NCBI RefSeq assembly: GCF_014635045.1
Contig: NZ_BMCF01000008.1
Coordinates: 1 to 64,000 of the forward strand
Length of the DNA stretch: 64,000 bases
Direction of reading: 5' to 3'
Source of the DNA: Staphylococcus nepalensis
GTDB lineage: Bacteria > Bacillota > Bacilli > Staphylococcales > Staphylococcaceae
The position numbers and the translations under genes are program-made. Shown piece by piece: positions 16,743-25,914 of this stretch; the first letter of the stretch is position 1, and each line of letters begins with the position of its first letter. Below the pieces are notes generated by a model, which saw nothing but the letters and a program-made list of their open reading frames with translations, ran no database searches and was not told the origin of the DNA.

Positions 16743-18368
16743 GTGAAAAGATTAACAAATTTAGCGGTAAAATATAAAACTTATCCTATTTTAATGTTTG
16801 TAATCAGTACATTATTAGCTATTACTGTAGTTATTCAAAATATTGCTATAGCAGAAATTTTAAATGCAATGTTAAGTAATACGCATCAAGATTTGTTAAT
16901 TTTACTACTGATAACATTAATTATTTTATTAGCAAGAGCGACATTTAATACAATGAATCAAATGATAGGCGATCGTATGTCTACACGAGTAAAATATGAT
17001 TTGCGCCGTCAATTGATTTTAAATAAATCTTCAGATCCAATCGGTGTTCAAATTAATACACTGACAGAAAATATCGATGGCATCGTACCATTTTTTAATA
17101 GTTATTTTCCACAAGTATTCAAATCAATGATGATTCCTTTATTTATCATTATCGCCATGTGTTTTATTCATTTGAATACAGCGTTAATTATGATTGTAAC
17201 AGCGCCATTTATCCCATTATTTTATATCATTTTTGGACTAAAAACACGCGATGAGTCGAAAGACAAAATGACTTATTTAAATCAATTTAGTCAACAATTT
17301 TTAAATAAAATAAAAGGACTTATCACATTAAAACTATTTAATAAAACAAAGATTACCGAACAAGCTTTATACGAAGAAAGTACAACATTTCGAGATTTAA
17401 CAATGCGTATTTTAAAAAGTGCATTTTTATCGGGTTTAATGTTGGAATTTATTAGTATGTTAGGTATTGGTCTTGTCGCGTTAGAAGCAGGGTTAGGGTT
17501 AATTTTATTTCACAATATAGACTTTAAAACTGCAGCTATCGCCATTATTCTAGCTCCAGAATTTTATAATGCAATCAAAGATTTAGGTCAATCTTTTCAT
17601 ACAGGAAAGCAGAGTGAAGGCTCAAGCGACGTTGTGTTTGATTTATTAGATCGACAAGAAACAATTAACAAACGCGAAGTGCCGACCAATATACAGCAAA
17701 CGCCTTTAATTCAACTTGAGAATGTGGACTATCAATATGAAGGTGCGAAACATCGGGCATTGAAGCATATCAATTTAAATATTTATAATGGAGAGCATAT
17801 TGCATTAATTGGTCAAAGTGGTGCAGGCAAGTCTACTTTAGCCCAAGTAATCGCGCAACATTTTATACAGCAAACTGGGTCTGTTACTTATCAGAAAAAA
17901 CAATTGAAAATTGGATTTTTAAGTCAGAGCCCATATATTTTTAATGCGTCCATTCGTGATAATATGACGATGTTTCAAGAGATAGATGATAATCAGATAT
18001 TTGCAGTCCTTGAAGATGTTGACTTAAAACAACAAGTTAATATTTTAAAAGACGGTATAGATACCTGGATTGGCGAGGGAGGAGAAATGCTATCAGGCGG
18101 ACAAATGAGAAGAATCGAACTCTCAAGACTGTTATTAATGCGACCTGATGTATTGATTTTTGATGAGCCAGCAACAGGGTTAGACGTGCAAACAGAACAA
18201 ATCATACAATCAGCAATCAGTAGAAAATTTAAAAATACTACTATTATTACGATAGCTCATAGAGAGAATACAATTAAAAATGCAGATAGACGTATTGTAA
18301 TTAATCAAGGTACGGTTGAATCTAACAAAGTAACAAACGAAAATGAATATAAAGGTGGTGACATGTGA
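16743..18368 (+). CDS. ABC exporter, CydD-like subunit (permease-ATPase)
   Basis: About 541 aa. The N-terminal half is a six-helix ABC exporter membrane domain; the C-terminal half is the ATPase with Walker A GQSGAGKST, signature LSGGQMRRIE and Walker B VLIFDEPATGLD, then the switch histidine in IAHRENT. With the next gene it forms a heterodimer resembling CydDC, which exports glutathione/cysteine and supports cytochrome bd assembly. The GTG at 16734 lies within the AGGTGA site, so GTG 16743, five bases downstream, is preferred. Cytochrome bd itself is not in this window, so a thiol substrate remains an inference. Confidence 0.82.
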   Translation: MKRLTNLAVKYKTYPILMFVISTLLAITVVIQNIAIAEILNAMLSNTHQDLLILLLITLIILLARATFNTMNQMIGDRMSTRVKYDLRRQLILNKSSDPIGVQINTLTENIDGIVPFFNSYFPQVFKSMMIPLFIIIAMCFIHLNTALIMIVTAPFIPLFYIIFGLKTRDESKDKMTYLNQFSQQFLNKIKGLITLKLFNKTKITEQALYEESTTFRDLTMRILKSAFLSGLMLEFISMLGIGLVALEAGLGLILFHNIDFKTAAIAIILAPEFYNAIKDLGQSFHTGKQSEGSSDVVFDLLDRQETINKREVPTNIQQTPLIQLENVDYQYEGAKHRALKHINLNIYNGEHIALIGQSGAGKSTLAQVIAQHFIQQTGSVTYQKKQLKIGFLSQSPYIFNASIRDNMTMFQEIDDNQIFAVLEDVDLKQQVNILKDGIDTWIGEGGEMLSGGQMRRIELSRLLLMRPDVLIFDEPATGLDVQTEQIIQSAISRKFKNTTIITIAHRENTIKNADRRIVINQGTVESNKVTNENEYKGGDM

Positions 18369-20044
18369 TGAGACCACGTATTCAATTTAAGCTAGATAAA
18401 GATTTAATATTATCTATTATTGTTGGCGTATTAGGTAGTTTAACTGCACTCGGTATGTTTTTCTTAAGCGGTTATATGGTAACCCAAAGTGCGCTCGGTG
18501 CACCACTATTTGCATTAATGATATTAATCGTAACTGTCAAATTCTTTGGATTTTTAAGAGCTGTTGCAAGATATATTGAACGTCTATTATCGCATAAAAC
18601 AACATTTACTATGCTTAGAAATGTCAGAGTACAATTTTTTAAACGGATTATACCTGTTGTACCAGATGTTTATAGAAAGTTTAATTCAAGCGATCTTCTT
18701 GGTCGTATGGTAGGTAGTGTAGAATCACTGCAAAACATTTATCTAAGAGTTTATTACCCGCCGGTCGTTATAGGTTTAACTGCGTTGATTGCAATGATTG
18801 TAACATTTTATTTTTCTTATGTTCATGCAATAATCATATTTTTAAGTATGTTAATAACGTTGGTATTGATACCTTGGCTAAGTGCTAAAAAAGCGCAAAC
18901 ACTAAAAAAACGGGTTAACCACGTACAAGGTCAGTTTTTAAATCAATTTTATGACTATAAAGAAGGATATGAAGAATTAGAGCGTTTCCAACAAACGGCT
19001 TTGTATGAACAAAGGGTTTTAAACCAATTAGGTAAATATGAACAAGCTCAAGCAAAAGAGCAACGGTTTTTATCTTTGTATGAATTTAGTTTGAATGTAG
19101 TATCAATGATTGCTTTATTTGCTACTTTATCTTTGGGTGTAATACAAGTGCAAAATCACCAATTAGATGTTGTCTATTTGACAAGCATTGTGCTAATGAT
19201 GCTGACACTATTTGAACAAGCTATACCTATGAGCAATGTTGCATATTACAAGGCAGACACAGATGAAGCTTTAAGTAATATAAATGAAGTTATCGCACAT
19301 CCAATGAAACAAGGGGACGAGCAATTAGAGTTAACTGCTACTAGCAATAAACCTTTATTAGAAGTTCAAAATGTTAACTTTAAATATTGGAACCAATCCA
19401 CATATACTTTGCAAGCAGTTCAATTAAATATTCATGAAGGTGAACATGTCGCAGTTATTGGACCTTCAGGTTCAGGAAAGAGTACATTGTTACAATTGAT
19501 GTTAGGTCTTTATCAAAGTGATAATGGAGCTATTTTAATAAATCAACAAGATGTCACAAACATTTTAGATTCAAATAAATATGATGCCATTAACGCATTA
19601 TTACAGACACAACAATTATTTGATGGTAAAGTACGTGATAACTTATTTACAGATGAAGAGGATGAGGTAATAAAAGAAGTTTTCGATATATTAGGATTGA
19701 CGCATATAGACTTAGATAGAAATATTACGCTTTCTGGTAATACATTATCAGGTGGAGAAATTCAACGGCTAGGTATTGCAAGATTACTGCTGAAGGAAGC
19801 GCCTATATGGATCCTTGATGAGCCAACGACAGCTTTAGATATTTATCATACGAACCTTGTAATGGAAGAAATTCATAAACAAGCACAAACCTTAATTGTT
19901 GCAACTCATGACTTAAGATTATTACCAAAATTTGATAAAATAGCAGTTATGGTCGATGGTGAAATCATTGAATATGGTGATTATCAATCACTATTAGCAA
20001 ACAAAGGTTATTTATATCAAATGGTAACGATAAATCAGTTGTAA
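18368..20044 (+). CDS. ABC exporter, CydC-like subunit (permease-ATPase)
   Basis: About 558 aa with the same layout as its partner: transmembrane domain (ILSIIVGVLGSLTALGMFFLSGYMV, the CydC-type first helix and loop), then ATPase with Walker A GPSGSGKST, signature LSGGEIQRLG, Walker B IWILDEPTTALD and ATHDLRLL. Its ATG overlaps the partner's stop by one base (TGATG), with GGTGG upstream, so the two are translationally coupled and should be made in equal amounts. A terminator follows. The thiol-export role is by analogy with CydC. Confidence 0.82.
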   Translation: MRPRIQFKLDKDLILSIIVGVLGSLTALGMFFLSGYMVTQSALGAPLFALMILIVTVKFFGFLRAVARYIERLLSHKTTFTMLRNVRVQFFKRIIPVVPDVYRKFNSSDLLGRMVGSVESLQNIYLRVYYPPVVIGLTALIAMIVTFYFSYVHAIIIFLSMLITLVLIPWLSAKKAQTLKKRVNHVQGQFLNQFYDYKEGYEELERFQQTALYEQRVLNQLGKYEQAQAKEQRFLSLYEFSLNVVSMIALFATLSLGVIQVQNHQLDVVYLTSIVLMMLTLFEQAIPMSNVAYYKADTDEALSNINEVIAHPMKQGDEQLELTATSNKPLLEVQNVNFKYWNQSTYTLQAVQLNIHEGEHVAVIGPSGSGKSTLLQLMLGLYQSDNGAILINQQDVTNILDSNKYDAINALLQTQQLFDGKVRDNLFTDEEDEVIKEVFDILGLTHIDLDRNITLSGNTLSGGEIQRLGIARLLLKEAPIWILDEPTTALDIYHTNLVMEEIHKQAQTLIVATHDLRLLPKFDKIAVMVDGEIIEYGDYQSLLANKGYLYQMVTINQL

Positions 20045-20069
20045 ATTTAAATTTTAATAGATACTAAAG

Positions 20070-20106
20070 AAGAGGCTGAGACATTATTAAACGTCTCAGC
20101 CTCTTA
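20070..20106 (+). terminator. Terminator after the CydDC-like operon
   Basis: AAGAGGCTGAGAC (20070-20082) pairs perfectly with GTCTCAGCCTCTT (20093-20105). The T-tail is weak, but the stem is stable. Confidence 0.75.
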
Positions 20107-20179
20107 ATCTGATATTGGTATTTGGTGAATCAGTCTAAAAATAAACTAACTTATACCAAGTAGTTCTAATGCAATCCAC

Positions 20180-20242
20180 CAATGTCTTGGCGAGACAGTA
20201 AGCAATGCTTCTTTTTCAAAATGCATTGCTGTCCTGTACACC
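20180..20242. other. Stable hairpin downstream of mgrA
   Basis: GACAG-TA-AGCAATGC pairs with GCATTGCTGTC around 20195-20235, and GTCT-TGGCG-AGAC overlaps its left side. Found in the 3' flank of mgrA between convergent transcripts, without a U-run on either strand. The look (TTGGCG, inverted GCAATGC/GCATTGC) recalls the short intergenic repeats scattered in staphylococcal genomes; I see no second copy in this window. Confidence 0.4.
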
Positions 20243-20312
20243 TTATCATCAATCAAATATATTTAGATTATCCAATTTGAGGTAGTTCAACCTAAACATT
20301 TAATACTTAGCG

Positions 20313-20756
20313 TTATTTTGCTTTTTCTTCTGTAAAGGCGTTAATTACTTTAGAAAGTAATCGGTTTAGTTCTTTGTTTTCTTCTGAGCTTAGTGAAGAT
20401 GCAATTGCTACATCTTGACATGCAGTATCCAATTCAGGACGGATTGCTTCACTTTTATCTGTTAAGTGAATAAATACTTCACGTTGATCGACTTCAGAAC
20501 GTTCACGTTTGATTAAATCAACTTGCTCCATTCTTTTCAGTAATGGTGATACAGTGCCTGTATCAAGCGCTAATTCAGTAACGACTTTTTTCACGTTAAC
20601 AGGTGATTCAGCCCATAAGATTGTTAAAACTAAAAACTGTGGATATGTTAGCTTGTATTTTTTAAAGACATTATTTGAGTAGTAGCGATTTACTTGTCTT
20701 TGAGCGTTATACAAACTAAAACATAGTTGATCCTTTAAATTAAGTGGTTCAGACAT
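20313..20756 (-). CDS. mgrA: MarR-family global regulator MgrA
   Basis: A 147-aa winged-helix regulator, the same length as S. aureus MgrA and nearly identical through [13 protein letters not shown] and [20 protein letters not shown]. Redox-sensing Cys12 is present (KDQLC). MgrA controls autolysis, surface proteins and efflux pumps including norA, which lies 6 kb away. The open frame extends to 20840, but GGAGGAGAA precedes ATG 20756, the known N-terminus. Unusual points: position 110 is Asp and position 113 is Cys, whereas S. aureus has Ser110 and Ser113, the reported PknB/Stk1 phosphorylation sites (from memory). The protein therefore has a second cysteine near the C-terminal helices. Confidence 0.96.
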   Translation of the reverse strand: MSEPLNLKDQLCFSLYNAQRQVNRYYSNNVFKKYKLTYPQFLVLTILWAESPVNVKKVVTELALDTGTVSPLLKRMEQVDLIKRERSEVDQREVFIHLTDKSEAIRPELDTACQDVAIASSLSSEENKELNRLLSKVINAFTEEKAK

Positions 20757-20920
20757 AAAGTTCTCCTCCAGACATTCTATCCGTTTTCTTCCTTCTGTTT
20801 CGGATTTGAATCCGTCTAATGTTGTGTAACACTTCCTCAAACATACTTTCGCACTGTGCCATGCTAAAATAAAGTATGTATAAAGTTTAGAAGAAAATCA
20901 ATATTTTATCAAGTGAAAGA

Positions 20921-20940
20921 TTAATTATAAGAATAATTAA
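20921..20940. promoter_or_regulatory. Palindromic candidate operator before the COG0523 gene
   Basis: TTAATTAT-AAGA-ATAATTAA is a perfect 8+8 palindrome about 40-60 bases before the start codon. AT-rich dyads of this size are typical of Fur-family operators (Fur, Zur, PerR). Because COG0523 proteins are often zinc-responsive, Zur is the first candidate, but the match to a Zur box is not clear. Confidence 0.35.
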
Positions 20941-20981
20941 GGTTTTACGCAAACATTTTTAATTACGAAATGAGTGAGTAT

Positions 20982-21908
20982 ATGAAAAATATTAAAAATC
21001 AAAAAACATCAATTACAGTCATCACAGGGTTTTTAGGAAGTGGCAAAACCACGTTCTTAAGCAAATATATAAAATATTTACAAAAAAACAATGAAAACCC
21101 AGCAGTTATCGTAAATGAATACGGTAATTTAGATATTGATAGCCATGCAATAAGCAATGATATTGAGGTTGTGTCCATATTAAATGGTTGCGTATGCTGT
21201 GATTTGCAACTAGATTTAATAAAACAATTAAAACATTTTCTTAGCAAAAGTGCAACGCGCCATATAATAATTGAAGCTACAGGTTTGGCACATCCGATTG
21301 ATATTATTGCAGCATGCCAAGACCCAGAAATTGTTGAACAAGTCAGTCTACCAACGGTGATAGGCTTAGTAGACGGGCCTAGATTCTTAAATCGTGGCCA
21401 ATATACAAAGCATACAATACAGTTAATGGAAGAGCAATTAGCTGTGTGTCATGCGATTGTTATGAATAAAATGGATCTTATTGACCATAATAAACAGGTA
21501 ATGGATATGGCAGTAAATGAAATTAACCCTACCGCTTCTAAGTACTTTACCACATACGCGAATTTAAGTATGGATAATATTCATATAACTTCAGACAATA
21601 GTGGTGTTAAAGCTAGCACTCATGCACATCATCATGGTATAAATAGTGTAAATTATCATTTTTCTGGTCCGATTAATAGGCAGCTGTTTTATCAATTTAT
21701 TTTACGCTTACCAGATAATGTTCTAAGATTAAAGGGATATGTAAAGTTTAGAGATATGCCTAATGATATTTATGAGTTTCAATATGCATTTGGTTTGCCT
21801 GATTATCAAATTGTAGATGAAGCATTGCCACTCACGCTAGTTATTATTGGTGAGCAATTAGACGAGAATAAGTTACGGAATCAATTGGATATGCTTCAAT
21901 TCACATAA
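20982..21908 (+). CDS. COG0523/CobW-family metallochaperone GTPase
   Basis: About 308 aa. GTPase motifs are visible: P-loop ITGFLGSGKTTFL, the signature metal-binding motif NGCVCCD (CxCC), and NKMD for guanine recognition. A histidine-rich patch (THAHHHG) about two thirds along adds metal ligands, and a C-terminal CobW_C domain follows (LPDNVLRLKGYVKF). Such proteins insert metals, usually zinc or cobalt, into client enzymes. The ATG at 20970 has no ribosome site, so ATG 20982 after GAGTGAG is chosen; the difference is four residues. It sits divergent to mgrA with a palindrome upstream. Confidence 0.87.
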   Translation: MKNIKNQKTSITVITGFLGSGKTTFLSKYIKYLQKNNENPAVIVNEYGNLDIDSHAISNDIEVVSILNGCVCCDLQLDLIKQLKHFLSKSATRHIIIEATGLAHPIDIIAACQDPEIVEQVSLPTVIGLVDGPRFLNRGQYTKHTIQLMEEQLAVCHAIVMNKMDLIDHNKQVMDMAVNEINPTASKYFTTYANLSMDNIHITSDNSGVKASTHAHHHGINSVNYHFSGPINRQLFYQFILRLPDNVLRLKGYVKFRDMPNDIYEFQYAFGLPDYQIVDEALPLTLVIIGEQLDENKLRNQLDMLQFT

Positions 21909-21946
21909 TTTACATCAATGAAATAAAGAAAGGGGTTTGATTTATT

Positions 21947-22855
21947 ATGGATAGAGTAAAGATTAACCAGCATGTATCATTTTCAAATGTAATACAAGGT
22001 TTTTGGAGAGCGAAAGATTGGCAGTGGACGCCACAACAGTTAAATCGCTATATTAATGAATTGGTCGAACGTGGTATAACGACGATGGACCATGCAGATA
22101 TATATGGCAATTATACTTGTGAAGGAATTTTTGGAGAAGCACTCAAATTATCACCCAATTTACGAAATCATCTTGAGATCGTATCTAAATGTGGCATTAT
22201 ATTGCCTTCAAATAAAATAGAACAAGCAGATGGTCATCGATATGACCACAGCAAAAAGCATATCATACAATCTGTCGAGCGCTCGCTTAAGCAATTACAA
22301 ATAGAACAATTAGATGCTGTGCTTATTCATAGACCTTCCCCATTAATGGATCCTCATGAAATAACAGAAGCCGTTAAAATTTTAGTGAAAGAAGGGAAAA
22401 TTAAATCATTTGGTGTATCTAATTTCAATAAATCACAATATGATTTATTGAGTAAATGTTTAGTTTGTGACAAATTGCATATTACTTTAAATCAATTAGA
22501 AGTTTCACCTTATACATTAGACGCAATTGAAGATGGAACAATTAATCACATGTATAAAGATGATGTTAAAATGATGTCATGGAGTCCATTAGCTGGAGGA
22601 AAGTTATTTGATTTAGAAGATGAAAAAACGGCAAGAATCACAGCGGTGATTTCTCCGTTAGCACAAAAATACCAAGTTACAACAACGGCAATTATTATGG
22701 CCTGGTTAAATAAGCATCCAGCATCTATTATGCCTGTGTTTGGAACGCAAAAAATTCACCGTGTCGATGAAGCATTACAAGGTATGGAATTATCGTTGAC
22801 TGATCAAGAATGGTTTGATATTTATACAGCTTCTTTAGGTCATGATATTCCTTAG
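21947..22855 (+). CDS. Aldo/keto reductase (YdhF-like)
   Basis: A 302-aa TIM-barrel oxidoreductase. Family features are GFWRAKDWQW, TTMDHADIYGNY (catalytic Asp and Tyr), EIVSKCG (catalytic Lys), DAVLIHRPSPL (catalytic His), and FGVSNFNKSQ, MSWSPLAGG and MPVFGTQK for NADPH binding. It reduces carbonyls with NADPH; the physiological substrate is not known. Ribosome site AAAGGGG. It follows the metallochaperone gene by about 40 bases and is followed by a small membrane protein gene after 22 bases, so the three may be one transcript. Confidence 0.87.
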   Translation: MDRVKINQHVSFSNVIQGFWRAKDWQWTPQQLNRYINELVERGITTMDHADIYGNYTCEGIFGEALKLSPNLRNHLEIVSKCGIILPSNKIEQADGHRYDHSKKHIIQSVERSLKQLQIEQLDAVLIHRPSPLMDPHEITEAVKILVKEGKIKSFGVSNFNKSQYDLLSKCLVCDKLHITLNQLEVSPYTLDAIEDGTINHMYKDDVKMMSWSPLAGGKLFDLEDEKTARITAVISPLAQKYQVTTTAIIMAWLNKHPASIMPVFGTQKIHRVDEALQGMELSLTDQEWFDIYTASLGHDIP

Positions 22856-22877
22856 TTTTAAAATAGAAGGAGCGTAA

Positions 22878-23180
22878 ATGATGAACAATCAAAACGAACA
22901 ACATTATAGAAATCAGTTTAAATTTCAACGCAATTTTATTAATTTCCCATTTTTAGGATTCGCGTTGATAATTGCTTTATTAAACATTATCTACCCCGAT
23001 ATTAATGTAATGATGACATTATTTGGTTTGTTTTTCCTATATAATGGAGGGATATTATTTGTTGCATTTATTAAACATTATAAACGCGTAATGGTTTTAG
23101 CTGTCATATTAACGCTACTATCTCTAGCATTATTCGGAATGACAATGTATTTATACGCTAAAGCAAACAATTTACTGTAG
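22878..23180 (+). CDS. Small membrane protein, 100 aa
   Basis: A hydrophilic N-terminus of about 20 residues followed by three predicted transmembrane segments (FPFLGFALIIALLNIIY, MTLFGLFFLYNGGILFVAF, VMVLAVILTLLSLALFGM). No recognisable motif. AAGGAGCG ribosome site before a double ATG. It lies between an aldo/keto reductase and a DedA gene, 41 bases from the latter, and may be co-transcribed with both. Function unknown. Confidence 0.75.
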   Translation: MMNNQNEQHYRNQFKFQRNFINFPFLGFALIIALLNIIYPDINVMMTLFGLFFLYNGGILFVAFIKHYKRVMVLAVILTLLSLALFGMTMYLYAKANNLL

Positions 23181-23221
23181 TACCAAAAAAGTACATGAAC
23201 TAAATAATCAGGAGGCAATAC

Positions 23222-23839
23222 ATGGAGCAATGGATTACACATTTTATGGAGCAATATGGCTATTGGGGGATTGCATTTCTGATATTTTTGGAGAATATCT
23301 TTCCGCCTATACCATCAGAAGTTATATTAACCTTTGGTGGTTTTATGACCACACAAGCTAACTTAGGTTTTGTTGGTGTCGCGTTAACATCTACAGTGGG
23401 ATCCGTTGTTGGGGCTATTGCACTCTATGGTATCGGTGCTTGGATAGGTGAACGCAATTTATATAAAATTGTAGCCCGTTATGGCAAAGTAATACGCGTA
23501 AAAGAAAGTGACTTGGATAAAACAATTCAGTGGTTTGAACAATACGGTTATTGGACTATATTTTTCTGTCGTTTCGTCCCCCTTTTAAGAAGTTTGATTT
23601 CAATACCAGCAGGCTTAACGCGTATGAATATGCCATTATTTTTATTATTTACTACTATTGGTACGTTGATTTGGAATGTAGTATTAATCTATTTAGGACA
23701 AACTGTTGGCAGTAACTGGAAAGCAATCGTGCATTACATGGATATTTATTCTAAAATTATTTATATTGTACTTATTATTTTGATTATTTTTATTATTTGG
23801 AAATGGGTAAAGCGTCAAAGAAAATATAAGAAAAAGTAA
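23222..23839 (+). CDS. DedA-family membrane protein
   Basis: A 205-aa integral membrane protein with the DedA (SNARE-associated/VTT) pattern: ENIFPPIPSEVILTFGGF near residue 25, GAIALYGIGAWIGER, and FFCRFVPLLRSLISIPAGLTRM near residue 115, containing the conserved arginines. DedA proteins have been identified as undecaprenyl phosphate translocases (UptA), flipping C55-P back to the inner leaflet. Which DedA paralogue does this in staphylococci I cannot tell from sequence. It has an AGGAGGC site. Functionally it would follow UppP, whose gene is 7 kb away. Confidence 0.87.
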   Translation: MEQWITHFMEQYGYWGIAFLIFLENIFPPIPSEVILTFGGFMTTQANLGFVGVALTSTVGSVVGAIALYGIGAWIGERNLYKIVARYGKVIRVKESDLDKTIQWFEQYGYWTIFFCRFVPLLRSLISIPAGLTRMNMPLFLLFTTIGTLIWNVVLIYLGQTVGSNWKAIVHYMDIYSKIIYIVLIILIIFIIWKWVKRQRKYKKK

Positions 23840-23904
23840 TGATAAGTTCAAAGAAATTGAATGCACCTTTTGACTCTTATTGTGTAATTATTCCACATGC
23901 TAGA

Positions 23905-23913
23905 TGTTATAAT
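23905..23913 (+). promoter_or_regulatory. Extended -10 promoter of malate dehydrogenase gene
   Basis: TG-T-TATAAT with TATAAT at 23908-23913, about 35 bases before the start codon. No good -35 is present at the right distance, as is usual with extended -10 promoters. Confidence 0.5.
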
Positions 23914-23947
23914 GATGTATAAATCGAATGCTGAAAGGGATGACATT

Positions 23948-24886
23948 ATGACAAAGCGAAAAATTTCAATTATAGGCGCCGGCAATACGGGCTCAACGTT
24001 AGCGTTTCTTATTGCCGAACGTGAATTAGCAGATGTAGTATTGATTGATCAGCCTAAGAATGAAGGGCAAGTCAAAGGTAAAGCTTTAGATATACTAGAA
24101 AGTAGTCCTATTTATGGTTTTGATGTAAATGTATTTGGATCAGTAGCTTATTCGGATATAAAAGATTCTGACATCGTTGTTATTACTGCGGGGGCACCAC
24201 GTAAACCCGGGATGAGTAGAGATGATTTAGTCAAAATTAATGAAAAAGTAATGGAAGAAGTCACAACAGAAATTATTAAATATGCGCCTGACTGTAAAGT
24301 TGTGGTTCTTACAAACCCAGTTGATGCGATGACGTATACAGTTTTGAAAACATCAGGGTTTTCTAAAAATCGTGTAATAGGGCAGTCTGGCGTTCTAGAT
24401 ACTGCAAGATATCAAACATTTATTGCACAAGCTTTAAGTGTGTCCGTTAAAGATATTAAAGGTTTAGTATTGGGTGGGCATGGAGACACGATGGTTCCAC
24501 TTGTAAAAGCTACAAATGTTAATGGCGTTCCATTGACTGACCTTTTAGATGAAAGTGTGATTAATGAGATTGTCGAACGCACTCGAAAAGGTGGTGCTGA
24601 AATTGTCGAATTACTAGGCACAGGTTCAGCATATTATGCACCTGCCTCAGCGGTATATAGCATGTTGGAAGCTATTTTAAAAGACCAACAGCGTTTACTA
24701 CCAACCATTGCACTTTTAAATGGTGAATATGGTTTTTCAGATATTTGTTTGGGTGTCCCTGCAATATTAGGAAAAAATGGTATAGAGCATGTACTAGAGC
24801 TGACACTTTCAGATGAAGAACAAAACCAGTTACAAACTTCTGCAAATGCTGTACAAGAAGTAAAACAGTCTCTTAAAAATGTATAA
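23948..24886 (+). CDS. mdh: NAD-dependent malate dehydrogenase (LDH-like type)
   Basis: A 312-aa protein of the lactate/malate dehydrogenase family. The NAD site is [13 protein letters not shown]; the specificity loop reads [14 protein letters not shown] with arginine at residue 85, where lactate dehydrogenases have glutamine, so malate/oxaloacetate is the expected pair. Catalytic histidine is in [10 protein letters not shown] (about residue 178), and [10 protein letters not shown] and [10 protein letters not shown] also favour malate dehydrogenase. The open frame begins at 23897, but ATG 23948 follows GAAAGGGATG and starts the normal N-terminus. Monocistronic, with promoter and terminator. 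Confidence 0.88.
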   Translation: MTKRKISIIGAGNTGSTLAFLIAERELADVVLIDQPKNEGQVKGKALDILESSPIYGFDVNVFGSVAYSDIKDSDIVVITAGAPRKPGMSRDDLVKINEKVMEEVTTEIIKYAPDCKVVVLTNPVDAMTYTVLKTSGFSKNRVIGQSGVLDTARYQTFIAQALSVSVKDIKGLVLGGHGDTMVPLVKATNVNGVPLTDLLDESVINEIVERTRKGGAEIVELLGTGSAYYAPASAVYSMLEAILKDQQRLLPTIALLNGEYGFSDICLGVPAILGKNGIEHVLELTLSDEEQNQLQTSANAVQEVKQSLKNV

Positions 24887-24954
24887 GTTTAGCAATCGGA
24901 TCAATGGTTAATGGGTTAGTGAAGCATTAAAAAGATTGATATTCCGTTCATATA

Positions 24955-24996
24955 AAACCCCACAGAATGATGAATAAACATTTCTGCGGGGTTTAG
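24955..24996 (+). terminator. Terminator of mdh
   Basis: AAACCCCACAGAA (24955-24967) pairs with TTCTGCGGGGTTT (24982-24994), 13 bp with one mismatch, in the gap before a convergent gene pair. Confidence 0.8.
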
Positions 24997-25024
24997 TTTA
25001 TATTATTTTTTCAATTGTCTCTAA

Positions 25025-25300
25025 TTACATTCTGAAAATACATATATATACAGCAACATATTCAAAGAAAGTGAAGATATACATATATTTTAACTTCAGT
25101 TTTTCTTGAATAGAGACATGCCAATTAGGGTGACGGCGTTCGTAGTAAAACAATTGTAGATAAAATAAACCTACGCCCAATGGCAAACACATGAGCAAAA
25201 TACTTTTAGTATAGGAAAACCCTATGTCATGAAGTAAATGCCCAATGATTAACTGAAATACGATGAGTACAATAATTAATATTAAAAGATTGATGGTCAT
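25025..25300 (-). CDS. Small membrane protein, 91 aa
   Basis: Two or three hydrophobic helices (INLLILIIVLIVFQLIIGHLL at the N-terminus; SILLMCLPLGVGLFYLQLF; IFTFFEYVAVYICIF at the C-terminus) joined by a basic loop (YYERRHPNWHVSIQEKLKLK). The ATG overlaps the stop of the DUF1361 gene by four bases (ATGA), so the two are translationally coupled and may form a complex. No family recognised. Confidence 0.72.
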   Translation of the reverse strand: MTINLLILIIVLIVFQLIIGHLLHDIGFSYTKSILLMCLPLGVGLFYLQLFYYERRHPNWHVSIQEKLKLKYMYIFTFFEYVAVYICIFRM

Positions 25301-25914
25301 TTTGCACTTCGTACTCCTTTCGCAAACGCATAAATCAATATTTGTAGTAATACGAGTAATGTTATAAAAAGTAAAGCATCGAGGTTTAAGTTATTTGTTA
25401 CTTCTCTAAATATCCTAAGAGGTTCGTTGATAAGGTAAACAGAGTGTAAACGTAAAAAACGTCCGATGTATATACCAAAACCATTGAGCATCATCATGAT
25501 TAATATTAATATTCTGTTAAACCAATGAGCACTAGTAAAGTGCTCTATTTCTATAAACATTAAAATTAATAAATATAATGCAAGCAACACGCCTGAAATT
25601 AGAAATGTAAAATACATCCATTCAACGATGACTAAACCTTGGTAAAAACTGAAAGTAAATTGATTTAAATGTATTAAATCTGTCACCATGTACAACGTAT
25701 TAGGAACCATGAATAAAAATATGAGTATAAAGACAATGAATAATGGCCATTCATATTTATATTTAGGTTTAAATAAATTTAAAAGTAAGCACAGTTCAAA
25801 CGGTATATATGCTAGAAAAAGATTCAATGTCATAAATTGATAAAAATGATTAAAGAAAATAGAAATAATCATTAATATTAGGAATACTGTCCTAGCAATG
25901 TAACGGGGGGCCAT
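25297..25914 (-). CDS. DUF1361 family membrane protein
   Basis: A 205-aa membrane protein with about six helices. Family pattern is visible: NLFLAYIPFELCLLLN, then FLFMVPNTLYMVTDLIHL, and GFGIYIGRFLRLHSVYL near residue 155. DUF1361 proteins are widespread in Firmicutes and have no established function. A GTAAGTGTAGG-like region precedes the ATG. Paired by overlap with the 91-aa membrane protein downstream. Confidence 0.82.
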   Translation of the reverse strand: MAPRYIARTVFLILMIISIFFNHFYQFMTLNLFLAYIPFELCLLLNLFKPKYKYEWPLFIVFILIFLFMVPNTLYMVTDLIHLNQFTFSFYQGLVIVEWMYFTFLISGVLLALYLLILMFIEIEHFTSAHWFNRILILIMMMLNGFGIYIGRFLRLHSVYLINEPLRIFREVTNNLNLDALLFITLLVLLQILIYAFAKGVRSAK

